Positions 1-7,611 are shown, counted from the stretch's first letter. The stretch: DNA of 37,282 nucleotides from Ignavibacteria bacterium (GCA_019694675.1 JAIBBK010000039.1:1-37282), one strand, 5' to 3'. The notes: a model not told the origin generated them from the letters alone. A program made the numbers and translations.

Positions 1-488
1 AGCAATATCTCGTTGAAACCGAACAGAGAAAGAGCAAGCACGGCCGCTCCAAGTATCAGGAGCTCTGCCGACTTGAACGATGCCTTCGCAAGCGGGAAAA
101 TTGCGGAGAGTATCACTGCTATTATTGCGGGCTTGATGCCGTAAATGAACGGCTGAACCTGAGGAAGCTGTCCGTATTCTTTGTAAAGCCATGCAAAGAC
201 ACCCGTGATCATGACAGCCGGAAGGATGAAGCACAGCCCTGCGGCAACAAGCCCCTTTGCGCCCGCTCTTTCCTGCCCGATGTGCATTGCCATCTCGGTG
301 CTGTTAGGTCCGGGGATCAGATTGGTCGCTCCGATGAGATCAAGGAAATGCTGTTCGCTCATCCACTTTCTCTTTTGCACGATCTCTTGCCTCATCATGG
401 CAATGTGAGCCGCCGGCCCGCCGAAAGCCGTGAAGCCAAGCCTGAGGAACAACCCTGCAACCTCTTTAAGACTGTCCCGGCTGTTCAT
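1..488 (-). CDS. chrA: Chromate transporter ChrA-family, partial (N-terminal part)
   Basis: The frame opens at ATG 488 and is still open at the window edge, giving about 162 residues. The N-terminus reads MNSRDSLKEVAGLFLRLGF followed by TAFGGPAAHIAMM, then a segment with ATNLIPGPNSTEMAMHIG. The FGGP and PGPNSTE motifs are signatures of the CHR family of inner-membrane chromate/sulfate transporters. Hydrophobic segments follow the second motif (for example GLVAAGLCFILPAVMITGVF). The family either has one long protein of two homologous halves or two short half-size proteins, and the truncation hides which this is. Substrate is inferred from family only; many ChrA-like proteins are untested. The VOC gene lies 55 bp upstream on the same strand, so co-transcription is possible. 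Confidence 0.88.
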   Translation of the reverse strand, partial: MNSRDSLKEVAGLFLRLGFTAFGGPAAHIAMMRQEIVQKRKWMSEQHFLDLIGATNLIPGPNSTEMAMHIGQERAGAKGLVAAGLCFILPAVMITGVFAWLYKEYGQLPQVQPFIYGIKPAIIAVILSAIFPLAKASFKSAELLILGAAVLALSLFGFNEIL

Positions 489-543
489 ATTTGTGTATTC
501 AGCAAGAAGTTAAAATTCACTTCGGAATCAGAATGCTGATGGA

Positions 544-915
544 TCACCTGTGCTGATCTATCAGTATTGAGTTGCCGTCAGGATCGCTGAGTGTGATATG
601 CGCCGGGCCGGATGTGCTTTCATCACATTCGGCAGAAAGCTTTACGCCCGCTTCTTTCAGACTCTTCTGAATGGATCTCACATCATCAAACTCCGCCGTG
701 TTCTGCCCGTTCTGATCCCACCCCGGATTGAATGTGATGATGTTACGGTCAAACATTCCCTCGAACAGGCCGATCACTGCATCGCCGTTCTTCAGTATCA
801 GCCATTTCTGATCAATGTTTCCGCCGAGTTTGGTGAATCCGAGTTTTTCATAGAACTCGTTTGAAGCGTGTATGTCCTTTACTGCGAGGCTTATTGAGAA
901 TGCTCCGACTTTCAT
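544..915 (-). CDS. VOC (glyoxalase/bleomycin resistance) family protein
   Basis: I chose ATG 915 (protein starts MKVGAFSISLAV, 123 aa) over the upstream ATG at 999, because the family domain begins right there and the extra 28 residues look non-coding. The fold is recognisable from a first beta strand, a helix with SNEFYEKLGF (about residues 17-26), and the C-terminal strand pair with GPAHITLSDPDGNSILIDQ near the end. VOC proteins bind metal-dependent or metal-free small substrates; glyoxalase, dioxygenase and antibiotic-binding roles all occur. This one resembles the small single-domain group usually annotated only as glyoxalase-like. The substrate cannot be told from sequence. It sits upstream of the chromate transporter on the same strand. 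Confidence 0.85.
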   Translation of the reverse strand: MKVGAFSISLAVKDIHASNEFYEKLGFTKLGGNIDQKWLILKNGDAVIGLFEGMFDRNIITFNPGWDQNGQNTAEFDDVRSIQKSLKEAGVKLSAECDESTSGPAHITLSDPDGNSILIDQHR

Positions 916-1357
916 AATGTTCTTATTTTGTTTGTGGGGCGATTGCATTTGATGTTGAGCAATATCCCCGCATTGTGAAGAGCGAAATATACATATCATG
1001 CCTGAGAGTTTTTGTATAAAAAGCGGAAGAATGCGGAGAAGAGTAATACAATGGAATAGTTAAGATAGTGTAGCCGGAAAGGAATCTGGCGTCATCACCT
1101 TTATTTCTGCTTTTGCTGTGTGGCGTCAGTTTCGTCCTGACGCATACTGCATTTCCAATTGTCGGGACGAAAGTCACTACACCGCAAATAATTGACGCAA
1201 CCGACAATGCTTCGTCCGGTCAGGCAGAGGATGTAACTGCGAGCTTAGTCAATCAGGGTAAGTTGCCGGTGACCATCTCTTCGTTCGTGAACACGTCTGA
1301 GACTGACAGGCGCAGGCATCGGCTGAATTGTAAGAACAAAGCAACCATGCATTTGCA
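916..1357. other. Gene-free stretch with a decayed palindromic-repeat copy
   Basis: About 440 bp between the VOC and YciI genes. I find no convincing frame on either strand. Around 1257-1310 the sequence AAGTTGCCGGTGACC followed by CTTCGTTCGTGAACAC matches the arms of the palindromic repeat seen intact at 4917-5040 and 10302-10424, with the middle deleted. The rest contains nothing I can name. Confidence 0.45.
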
Positions 1358-1672
1358 TCATTCCGGCAGATGATCACCCGGCATTCCCAACCAATGACAG
1401 ATATTATACACCAGCCGGCCTGCCTTGACTGCAGGATCTTCATCTGTAAGTCTCTTAACTTCTTCCTTATCCGCAGTGCTGAAGATGCTTATGCCCGATA
1501 TTTCGGCATCGTCAATTACAGGACCATTTATAAGTATTCTTCCTTCTGCCCGCAACTGCGTCAGATACCTGAGATGCTCCAGTTGTATCTTGTCAGCTTC
1601 TTCAGGTGATTGATTCCGGCTTGGACCAGGTTTGAACAAGCGGACACAATACAGTCTTCGTGATTTTGTCAT
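1358..1672 (-). CDS. YciI-like protein
   Basis: 104 aa, starting MTKSRRLYCVRLFKPGPS. It fits the YciI family (ferredoxin-like dimeric alpha/beta barrel). It has a histidine (H33) in the helix QLEHLRYLTQL, a GPV strand at about 50-52, and a D79-P80 in DEDPAVKAGRLVYN, matching the conserved His and Asp-Pro of the family. Members are small cytoplasmic proteins of uncertain function; some act in halogenated aromatic degradation or as stress-linked enzymes. No partner is evident: downstream is a 440-bp gap, and 51 bp upstream lies the end of a broken recombinase gene. Confidence 0.8.
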   Translation of the reverse strand: MTKSRRLYCVRLFKPGPSRNQSPEEADKIQLEHLRYLTQLRAEGRILINGPVIDDAEISGISIFSTADKEEVKRLTDEDPAVKAGRLVYNICHWLGMPGDHLPE

Positions 1673-1723
1673 TTCTTAAATGAGCTCGTTAGTGATTTCT
1701 GAACTCTCTTTCTAAAATCCGGT

Positions 1724-2077
1724 TCATTGATGCATCATGAGAGTCTTTATAAATATAAAGTCACCGGACATGACGATTAACAATTCCGGACGTGTCAAAG
1801 AAGAAACATACAAACCCTGAACTGTCTGTGCAGTACAAGAATCAAATGGATGCATTCCTTCATAGTCTTGCTTAAAGTGTTCCCGAATGCTTCTCGTGCT
1901 GTATCTCTCTTCGTGCTGTCCCAAGAAAAGGTATTCCTTTGGACCGTAAGCTTTGTAATATTCATTCATTACCGAAAGAAGTTTCCCGCTTAACATCACC
2001 GTCCTGTTCTTTCTTGCCATTGCCTGTAAATTATCTGCCGGGAATGTGATTTTCAATTTCATTTCCCCCTTTTCCAA
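1724..2077 (-). pseudogene. Tyrosine recombinase fragment (truncated)
   Basis: The first ~70 residues (MARKNRTVMLSGKLLSVM, then EYYKAYGPKEYLFLGQ, then STRSIREHFKQ) match the middle of Bacteroidota-type tyrosine recombinases, where the usual text is close to 'RTVMLS..LL..LR.YYK.YKPKEYLFEGQ....YS.RS'. The N-terminal domain is missing, and so is the C-terminal H-R-H-Y catalytic part: after HFKQ the sequence no longer resembles an integrase. A complete protein of this family would be about 270-400 aa, so this is a remnant. It belongs to the same general family as the two degraded copies at 7101-7486 and 13343-13728, but is less decayed at the protein level. It lies at the low-coordinate edge of the cassette-like region. 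Confidence 0.65.
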
Positions 2078-2167
2078 ACCCCGGCTTGTAAAAGCCCCTG
2101 TCTGTATCAGACTGCATCAGCAGTATCTCGTGTTGATCAGTTCAGTTTGTTCCACGCAAGGATACTA

Positions 2168-2232
2168 CCCGGCAGAAAAGTTGCCGGTGATCTCCGCCCG
2201 TATCGGTCAGGCTCTTCTTTCAGGAAATGTCT
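2168..2232. repeat. Diverged copy of the palindromic repeat
   Basis: AAGTTGCCGGTGATCTCC, then GGTCAGGCTCTTC, then GGAAATGTCTG align in order with the palindromic core at 10358-10417 (AAGTTGCAGGTGACCCTCC, GGGCAGGCGCTTC, CGAACACCTGC), with several substitutions. The arms no longer pair perfectly, so this is an old copy. It lies between the recombinase fragment and the DUF3291-like gene. Confidence 0.5.
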
Positions 2233-2262
2233 GATACGGACAGTCATCTGGAACGGCGGAAA

Positions 2263-2595
2263 CTAGAATGTTAACACCTTTGCTTTTGCCAATATCTTTT
2301 TTGCTTCATCCCATGACGGGAGAGTCTCAGCATCTATAGTCACCGTTCTTATTTCTTTTGCAATTTGTTTGCTTCTTTTCATTGCGTCCAGATGTGCACC
2401 GCTGCGGGCAAATTCCTTCAGATCATTTTCATTGTTCCAAAGAGTCATAGTATAATGTTTAGTCCAGATGCCCCTTTTTTTGAAGGCCCTGTATTCAGTT
2501 CCTTTAAGTTGCTTAATGACTTTTAGTGCACTTGCTGACAGAGCAAAAAACTTCATCGGCCCTTTCAGCTCAATGGATGTAATGGTAACTTTCAT
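2263..2595 (-). CDS. DUF3291 / monooxygenase-fold-like small protein
   Basis: 110 aa, starting MKVTITSIELKGPMKFFAL. The pattern of two beta strands and helices with WTKHYTMTLWNNENDLKEF and HLDAMKRSKQIAKEIRT is like DUF3291 and antibiotic-biosynthesis-monooxygenase (dimeric alpha/beta barrel) proteins. Members are often annotated as heme-degrading or quinol monooxygenase-like without proof. No catalytic residue can be assigned. The start is supported by the family beginning with the MxVTITSI strand. An attC-like element lies upstream of its start codon, so it is probably the body of a cassette-like unit. Confidence 0.7.
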   Translation of the reverse strand: MKVTITSIELKGPMKFFALSASALKVIKQLKGTEYRAFKKRGIWTKHYTMTLWNNENDLKEFARSGAHLDAMKRSKQIAKEIRTVTIDAETLPSWDEAKKILAKAKVLTF

Positions 2596-2707
2596 TTTGA
2601 ATGTCGGTTATGTTGTTCTGCTATTTCAATTTGTCCGTTCCGGGCATTGCATTCGCACAGATGCCGGAGCGCAAACGTTTCAATGAAAACTGAACACGAA
2701 TAGAGTT

Positions 2708-2760
2708 ACAATGCTTCAGGTATGCAAGTCAGTCTGCCTGACAAAAACCTTTTCGGGCAG
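2708..2760 (+). repeat. ACAATGCTTCAGG repeat, copy 1
   Basis: ACAATGCTTCAGGTATGCAA then GTCAGTCTGCCTGACA and CTTTTCGGGCAG. An almost identical block occurs at 4859-4915. Both copies sit just inside the left half of an attC-like element and are followed by material from the palindromic repeat family. Confidence 0.75.
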
Positions 2761-2790
2761 GCACTTCGTTCGGGAACACCTGTAAAGGCA
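2748..2790. repeat. Half copy of the palindromic repeat
   Basis: CGGGCAGGCACTTCGTTCGG and AACACCTGTAAAGGC match the right arm of the palindromic repeat (compare 10386-10420). The left arm is absent, so no hairpin can form from this copy alone. Confidence 0.6.
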
Positions 2791-2879
2791 GAAATCACTG
2801 CCCGCCCGATATCGCTAAGCACTTGTTAGCTGTACGTTCTGCTTTAATACAGGGTATAGTCTTCTCATATTTGCATTAA

Positions 2880-3476
2880 TCAAGCTCCGATGGTCCCTGT
2901 CTTGATTTTACCTGCTCGTTCGTATTTGGCTATAATTACTCCCTTTGGCGTAACAACACTGTCTGTTAATGTAAATGCTGTGGGAACAGTGCCATTGTCA
3001 AACAACTTTTTTCCTTTACCTAAGGTCAATGGAAAGATCTTGAGTTTTAGTACATCAACCAGATCATTTTTGAGTAGTGTCTGAATGAGAATACTACTGC
3101 CCCAAACCTGAATGTCAGCACCTTCTGAGTTCTTAATCTTTTTTATGTCCGAAACGGTTTTGATAAAAATGGTATTCTTCCAACCGGATTTCTTTCTTGA
3201 CTTGGACATTACATATTTTGTTCCGTCATTAATGTTCGGCCAAAAGTCTGCATGATGAGGCCAGTATGCCTCCCAAATGTCAAATGTTTTTCTTCCCAAA
3301 AGATAATCTACAGGCTCTGCCAACTCTTCTTGCAGCACGTTACTGAAAGTTTCATCACCGTATGGAGCGGTCCAACCGCCATATTTGAAGCCGCCTGACT
3401 TGTCTTCCTTAGGCCCGCCAGGTGCCTGCAATACTCTGTCCATTGAAATCATTGATAAGACGATTATTTTTCTCAT
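2880..3476 (-). CDS. RibD C-terminal / dihydrofolate reductase-like protein
   Basis: 198 aa, a usual length for the DHFR-like RibD-C group. It starts MRKIIVLSMISMDRVLQAPG, the strand-plus-'S.DG/V' pattern that opens these NADPH-dependent reductases. Later come LLGRKTFDIWEAYWP (about 59-73), VMSKSRKK, and the nucleotide-binding GADIQVWGSSILIQTLLKNDLVD (about 119-141, with G126-S-S), then FPLTLGKGKKLF. These are the conserved landmarks of the family. Real substrates of stand-alone members are generally unknown; DHFR or riboflavin activity should not be assumed. It has attC-like sequence directly after its stop and another before its start, so it is a single-gene cassette-like unit. Confidence 0.85.
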   Translation of the reverse strand: MRKIIVLSMISMDRVLQAPGGPKEDKSGGFKYGGWTAPYGDETFSNVLQEELAEPVDYLLGRKTFDIWEAYWPHHADFWPNINDGTKYVMSKSRKKSGWKNTIFIKTVSDIKKIKNSEGADIQVWGSSILIQTLLKNDLVDVLKLKIFPLTLGKGKKLFDNGTVPTAFTLTDSVVTPKGVIIAKYERAGKIKTGTIGA

Positions 3477-3577
3477 TTGCAGGACAATTTGATTTTATAT
3501 TTTCTCCATTATCAGTTTCCGATTTGTCAGTTTATTGCCGGCACACATTCCTAAACTCGCACTGTCTCTGATCATGC

Positions 3578-3716
3578 CCGCTGACGTTTTGCGGCTTGCC
3601 GCAGACGGGGCTATTTCGCACTACCTTTCATTTGGAAATCCGAAGTTCAGTTATACAAAAGAACTGTCAACCGTAAAACTGCTCCCTCGCTTGCGTCAAG
3701 CCGATGTCGGCGGTAG
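3578..3716 (-). other. attC-like recombination site
   Basis: The two ends form an imperfect inverted repeat: GCTGACGTTTTGCGGCTTGC on the left pairs with GCGTCAAGCCGATGTCGGC on the right. The core is degenerate (TGAC and GTCG in place of TAAC and GTTA). It ends 10 bp from the stop codon of the LD-carboxypeptidase gene (3727), the position expected for an attC at the end of a cassette transcribed on the minus strand. Confidence 0.55.
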
Positions 3717-3726
3717 TTTTTCCTGT

Positions 3727-4770
3727 TCAGTCCGTCACTCCACTCTCCAATATACTGAATGTTTTCTGTTCGCTGTCAATCTCCGCAAGAACTCCGTAAG
3801 TAATAGTGAATGTCGGGCAGGTATGTCCAAAGTCCATCTCTGTAATGATCGGAAGTTTGTCGTTGCCTTGTTCATCTCTGATAACTTGTAAGAGTATGTT
3901 GTTGTAATCGTAAACGAATTTGTTGTTAAACGGTCTGCCAAGTATAAGGCCGCCAATTTTCTCAAACACACCTTGTGCAGCATAATTTCTTAACGCTCCT
4001 CTGAAATTGTTTGGCGGCATCATTTCCTCTGATGTCTCTAAAAACAAAATCTTACCTGTCCAGTCGGATCTGTCTAACCAGTAGTCAGTCCCTTTTAAAA
4101 ATTCAAGAACGTCAACGCAGCCGCCAATCAGTTGTCCCCGAACTTTCATGTTTCCTTGTAAGAAGTTCCATCCGTTGCTTTCTGTCAGTTGTCGTTTTGT
4201 GTTTTGAAGTGATCTGTCGAACCACTCTAAGCGTTCGGAGGTCCAGCCGGATTTGTTTGGAAAAATTTGTCCGGCCGGCAATGAAGAAAAAAGAGTTCGC
4301 CTGATGTCGTCAATCTGATACTGATGCATTTCTCCGTTTTCGGCAAACCCAACCAATAAAGACGTTCCGTAAAACGAAGTCAGTCCTGCTTTGTAACAGG
4401 CAAAATGAGTTACCGTCGAGTCAGAAAAGCCCAGGAATATTTTCGGATTTTGTCTGATTAAGGAAAGGTCGGTGTATGGAATTGTTCTTATGCTGTCCTC
4501 TCCGCCGATGTTTGATATTATTGCTTTGATTGAATTGTCCGAGAATGCTTCCATCAGATCCTCTGCTCTCGCCTGCGGATTTTTATAAATAAAATCGGCT
4601 GATCTTAATGCGTTCTTTGTCTCAACTACGTTGAGCCCGAAAACTTCCTGAAGTCGTCTTTTACCGGTTTCGTATCTATGCAGGAGTTCTCCCGCACCAC
4701 CCCAAGAAAGCGAAATTGTCGCAACAGTGTCGCCTTGTTTTAATGATCTTGGTCTTGTTAATGTTGTCAT
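3727..4770 (-). CDS. LD-carboxypeptidase family protein (peptidase S66, MccF-like)
   Basis: 347 aa, full length for family S66. The proposed catalytic triad is visible: S116 in the nucleophile elbow GFSDST, E245 in LFLETSEE and H316 in DFGHT. S66 enzymes cleave between an L- and a D-amino acid in murein tetrapeptides (LdcA) or inactivate microcin C by cutting its amide bond (MccF). The GFSDS and LETSEE text is closer to the MccF branch than to LdcA, so detoxification of a peptide-nucleotide antibiotic is as likely as murein recycling. No signal peptide is seen, which suits a cytoplasmic enzyme. It is flanked on both sides by attC-like sites and has no operon partner. Confidence 0.88.
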   Translation of the reverse strand: MTTLTRPRSLKQGDTVATISLSWGGAGELLHRYETGKRRLQEVFGLNVVETKNALRSADFIYKNPQARAEDLMEAFSDNSIKAIISNIGGEDSIRTIPYTDLSLIRQNPKIFLGFSDSTVTHFACYKAGLTSFYGTSLLVGFAENGEMHQYQIDDIRRTLFSSLPAGQIFPNKSGWTSERLEWFDRSLQNTKRQLTESNGWNFLQGNMKVRGQLIGGCVDVLEFLKGTDYWLDRSDWTGKILFLETSEEMMPPNNFRGALRNYAAQGVFEKIGGLILGRPFNNKFVYDYNNILLQVIRDEQGNDKLPIITEMDFGHTCPTFTITYGVLAEIDSEQKTFSILESGVTD

Positions 4771-4858
4771 ATAAGATTACCGCCAACGTTTTCGGGCTTT
4801 GAGCTCGGGCGGGTTTCGAGGCACAACACCCCAACATATACCGAAATTGAATAGAAGT

Positions 4859-4915
4859 ACAATGCTTCAGGTATGCAAGTCAGTCTGCCTGACACAAAAC
4901 TTTTTTCGGGCAGGG
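4859..4915 (+). repeat. ACAATGCTTCAGG repeat, copy 2
   Basis: Near-identical to 2708-2760 over ACAATGCTTCAGGTATGCAA and GTCAGTCTGCCTGACA, followed by TTTTCGGGCAGG. It abuts the palindromic repeat at 4917. Confidence 0.75.
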
Positions 4916-4916
4916 C

Positions 4917-5040
4917 AAAAGCGGCCTTCTATCAGGGAAGGAAATTGAAAGCAAAGTTGGCTGATGAGGGTAAGTTGCAGGTGGCCTTCCCTCCTGCGTC
5001 ACGCAGGCGCTTCGTTCCGGAATACCTGTAACGGCTTGAA
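4917..5040. repeat. 124-bp palindromic repeat, copy at 4.9 kb
   Basis: Shares AAAAGCGGCCTTC, CAGGGAAGGAAA, TGAAAGCAAA, GGTAAGTTGCAGGTG, GCAGGCGCTTCGTTC and ACCTGTAACGGCT with the copy at 10302-10424, in the same order and spacing. The core arms GTTGCAGGTG and ATACCTGTAAC pair with one or two mismatches, so a long hairpin is possible. Confidence 0.8.
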
Positions 5041-5092
5041 ATATTAGTTTCATAATTTAACGTTTGTTTTTGCATGCTCCTCCTACGGTTGC

Positions 5093-5210
5093 CATTAACG
5101 TTCCGGGCAGGGGCAATGTAAGCGGGGTCGCCTTAGCGGCCTGGAGTGGGATTTGCCAGGTTTCATGCAAATCCCATGACAGAGCTTATATTGCCGGTGC
5201 ACTGTTAAAT
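5093..5210 (-). other. attC-like site of a divergent type
   Basis: ATTAACG at 5094 and GTTAAAT at 5204 bound an imperfect inverted repeat: GGGCAATGTAAGC on the left pairs with GCTTATATTGCC on the right. Its centre holds a perfect 10-bp stem, TGGGATTTGC (5147-5156) and GCAAATCCCA (5167-5176). The GTTAAAT end fits the integron GTTRRRY consensus better than the other copies do. It lies 29 bp after the methyltransferase stop codon. Confidence 0.5.
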
Positions 5211-5238
5211 GACGTCCAGAAAAATCCGGATCTTCACC

Positions 5239-5883
5239 TTAACTATTCTTACTTAACTCAAGTACACCGGCGTATTTTGATATCTGCGTATATTTCGAAG
5301 TAAATCCCATTCCCAAAAGATCACCAGTTAAATCCTCAATAACCATATAATGTTCTTCTTCATCCCATTTATGTTCTGATTCCAGTTTACATTCTGCCAG
5401 GTCTTCATTGTTCCTAAATGAGATATCTGCTATGATTATTGACCCCTCATCATCTAGAATATCTTTTAAGTCCTTTAGGAACTTCAATTTTTCCTCTTTG
5501 TCTAAGTGATGTATCGCATATGAAGAAACGATGTAGTCAAAACATTTACTGTTTAAAGCATCTGGAATCCCATCCTTCATGTCGGAAATATAAAATGAGC
5601 CGTCAGGCATTTTAATTTTTGCCTCTGCGATCATTCTTTCTGAGAAGTCCAATCCGAAAATATTGGCACCTTTCTTATATAACTCATTGGTCAATAACCC
5701 TGTGCCGATTCCAATATCCAATATATTCTTTCCCTCAGGTTCTTTAACTAATGAATGGACTGAAGACAAGACATCATAATAGCCTTCAAATGGATATCCT
5801 TTACTTGATTCAGCTATTGATCTGTCGTATTCTCCTGCCCACTTATCAAATCCTTTGCTATCTAACACTGAAGTTTCCTCCAA
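5239..5883 (-). CDS. Class I SAM-dependent methyltransferase
   Basis: 214 aa. Motif I is NILDIGIGTGLLT (residues 53-65), the acidic end of strand 2 is FGLDFSERMI (76-85), and motif post-II/III is FDYIVSSYAIHHL (115-127), followed by IIIADISF. This is the YrrT/UbiE-like small-molecule methyltransferase layout. The family does not fix the substrate. The gene stands alone between two attC-like sites, so genomic context gives no pathway. The start MEETSV is well placed because the Rossmann fold starts about 50 residues in, as in relatives. Confidence 0.85.
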   Translation of the reverse strand: MEETSVLDSKGFDKWAGEYDRSIAESSKGYPFEGYYDVLSSVHSLVKEPEGKNILDIGIGTGLLTNELYKKGANIFGLDFSERMIAEAKIKMPDGSFYISDMKDGIPDALNSKCFDYIVSSYAIHHLDKEEKLKFLKDLKDILDDEGSIIIADISFRNNEDLAECKLESEHKWDEEEHYMVIEDLTGDLLGMGFTSKYTQISKYAGVLELSKNS

Positions 5884-5901
5884 TTATTTTTTCGGGATGT
5901 G

Positions 5902-6034
5902 CTATAACGTTTTGGGGCTTGGCGCAGTGGCGGATTTTTAGCAGAAAAGTTCAATTGAAGAACGAATGTAACCCCTTGCACAAATGTCTAATCGAAGCCG
6001 TTCTTCACCGCTTTTTGCAATACCTTGTTAGCGG
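5902..6034 (-). other. attC-like recombination site
   Basis: Left end: ATAACGTTTTGGGGCTTGGC then GCAGTGGCGGATTTTTAGCA. Right end: TTCACCGCTTTTTGCAATAC then CTTGTTAGCGG. The halves pair imperfectly, and the left half is almost the same as the one at 11408. R'-like end (minus strand) is CGTTATAG, 18 bp upstream of the methyltransferase start. Confidence 0.68.
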
Positions 6035-6156
6035 TCCGTTCCTATTTCGAACTATTTCAATTTTGCAATTCAATTGAAACCAACTTCTTCTGCGCTCAAT
6101 GGTTCCCAGCAATTGCAAGAGTCACTTGCCGGAACTGTATTCAACTACTTGAATGC

Positions 6157-6750
6157 TTATTGTTTTATCAGCTTGAAATCCTTGTTGAAACCCTCTTGGA
6201 TCAGGTAATCGAATGCGCCCAACCACGTTCCATAGACTCGTATTCTTCCGTCCTGGTGAATCTGTAACTTACCCCTCCAAGTCTGCATATTTTGCCCCTT
6301 GTTGTCCTTCCCCGTAACTTTTTCAAGGTTTCGCTCAAATACGACTCCGTCGCCTTCAACATCGACATCCATCTCGGTTTCGCTCCCGATTCTTGCAGTA
6401 TAATGACCAGCATTATCACGGCTTATAATAACCGTTCTTGACCACTGCCAGTTTCCCTTACAATCCGTGGACTGTACAAAGAACCAAGTGCCGCTCAGCT
6501 CCATTTTTGTTCCGTCAACATTAGTCCAGCCTTCCATATCTGCCAAGCAAGCGTCCGTTTCTTGGGCATTTGCGGGCGGCATCAGTAGAAATATCATTAA
6601 GCCTACACTCAGCAACGTGAGTGCTTTACGGGAAACGATAAATCTGTTTAGATTGATATCCTTTCTAAAGTCGGTCTGCCTGGCACGGGAATCAGTTTCT
6701 GCCTCTTTCGGGTGTGTCGCTATGCAGTGTTGTAAGGAATGAATACTCAT
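6157..6750 (-). CDS. Small secreted protein of unknown function
   Basis: As annotated from ATG 6750 the product is 197 aa. A hydrophobic stretch at about residues 43-59 (ALTLLSVGLMIFLLMPP) followed by ANAQE looks like a signal peptide cut after residue 62. The 40 residues before it are unusually long, so the true start may be later, at a non-ATG codon; I cannot settle this. The mature part (about 135 aa) has WTNVDGTKMELSGTWFF, WQWSRTVIISRD, and WRGKLQIHQDGRIRVYGTW, a beta-rich pattern reminiscent of small lipocalin-like or DUF2147-like domains, but I do not recognise the family. It follows an attC-like site as a one-gene unit. Confidence 0.6.
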   Translation of the reverse strand: MSIHSLQHCIATHPKEAETDSRARQTDFRKDINLNRFIVSRKALTLLSVGLMIFLLMPPANAQETDACLADMEGWTNVDGTKMELSGTWFFVQSTDCKGNWQWSRTVIISRDNAGHYTARIGSETEMDVDVEGDGVVFERNLEKVTGKDNKGQNMQTWRGKLQIHQDGRIRVYGTWLGAFDYLIQEGFNKDFKLIKQ

Positions 6751-7009
6751 TGTTTATTTCATTTTAATTAAATAAAGATAATTCTTGTCTCTGCAAAACA
6801 AAATTAAGAAATCTTTAAAAAACATCCGGTAGCTACAGAACCTGTTTCTGTACTATTATTATCTGTCCACTTAATTGTTGCTTTGTAGTCCTGTTCTCTT
6901 TAAATATTTATTACCTTAAAGGTTTTATGTCTTGTTTTGTTGAGCTACTCAGACAATGCAAAAAAGTGTAAAAATCTTTCTCTTATTGTGTCGCTTTGCA
7001 ATGACCGCA
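6751..7009. other. AT-rich gap ending at a cassette junction
   Basis: No gene visible. The last bases, TTTGCAATGACCGCA, are nearly the same as TTTGCAATGACCGCT at 11397-11411, which directly precedes a clean attC-like site. The join at 7010 to TAACAATTAAAT therefore occurs at the position where an attC core would normally start. Confidence 0.45.
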
Positions 7010-7611
7010 TAACAATTAAATATACGAACCCCGAATCCCAAAAAGGTGCGCATTCTGCAACCCGTGTTGTGGATATGCGAACCTGCATTAGTTCGCCTGT
7101 TCAGAAAATCTTGTCCAAAGATGACTGTATCTTGCTGAGATGCTCCTTGCTTACATGTGTGTAGATCATTGTCGTCCTTAAACTCTGATGACCAAGAAGT
7201 TTCTTTATGGAGAGAATGTCCGTCCCTCATTCGAGCAAGTGTGTCGCAAATGAATGCCTCAGCGCATGCACACTGCCATTCTTCTTCACTCCGGCTTTTT
7301 TCTTTGCCCTGAAAATATTTCGCAATTCTTCAGAACCAAAATTACAAGGTATGTCTTCATCGCAGATATGCACATGTTAACAAAGTATTCATCTACCTGG
7401 GTTTGTCTGTTCATCATATCTCTCCTTTCCACATACAAAATATCTGCCGGGGATTCGATTTTCAATTCTAAGTTATACTGGATCATGACTGATCCGGCGG
7501 CGGCGGAGATCAGCCGTGAAGATCTCTTCAGATTTCCATTTCATCCCTTCACATGCGAAAGCTTCTCCGCCACTTTGCAGCCTGTTACCCCGAACACATC
7601 AACGCCTCTGA
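7010..7611 (-). repeat. 602-bp duplicated segment, copy 1
   Basis: Matches 13252-13853 at a constant offset of 6242 bp from TAACAATTAAATATACGAAC to CCTCTGA, with scattered substitutions and balanced indels. It carries a dead tyrosine recombinase and the last ~20 codons of a SnoaL-like gene whose full version is only present at the other copy. Copy 1 is therefore derived from a chromosome arrangement like copy 2. Confidence 0.9.
7101..7486 (-). pseudogene. Degraded tyrosine recombinase, copy 1
   Basis: Reading the minus strand, KAGVKKNGSVHALRHSFATH and LLE are followed by a TGA stop, then [40 protein letters not shown] and F-stop. This is the C-terminal catalytic part of a tyrosine recombinase: the HxxR pair in HALRHS, the GH of LLGHQS and the Tyr of IYTHVS are all intact. 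The in-frame TGA replaces the residue before GTD. Upstream (LELKIESPADILYVE) the frame shifts and the N-terminal domain is absent. It lacks the extra motif of integron IntI integrases, so it is an XerCD-like enzyme. Confidence 0.8.

Larger units (their letters stand above)
2670..2834 (-). other. attC-like recombination site, disrupted by nested repeats
   Basis: Left end has AAACGTTT at 2673; right end has CCGCCCGATATCGCTAAGC and GTTA at 2825-2828, 45 bp beyond the stop codon of the reductase gene at 2880. Compared with the clean copies at 5902-6034 and 11408-11541, the interior is replaced by two repeats: an ACAATGCTTCAGG-type repeat (2708-2760) and a half palindromic repeat (2748-2790). Assignment rests on position and core motifs, so it is weaker than the clean copies. 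Confidence 0.4.
4780..5040 (-). other. attC-like site interrupted by repeats (left half clear)
   Basis: CCAACGTTTTCGGGCTTTGA then CTCGGGCGGG, 10 bp upstream of the LD-carboxypeptidase start, matches the left half of the clean attC-like copies. The remainder is occupied by an ACAATGCTTCAGG repeat (4859-4915) and a full palindromic repeat (4917-5040); I cannot find a convincing right half. Confidence 0.35.

Noticed and set aside
923..1207. Minus-strand frame of 94 codons upstream of the VOC gene
   Set aside because: No homology-like features, overlaps the start region of the VOC gene out of frame and repeat-derived sequence.
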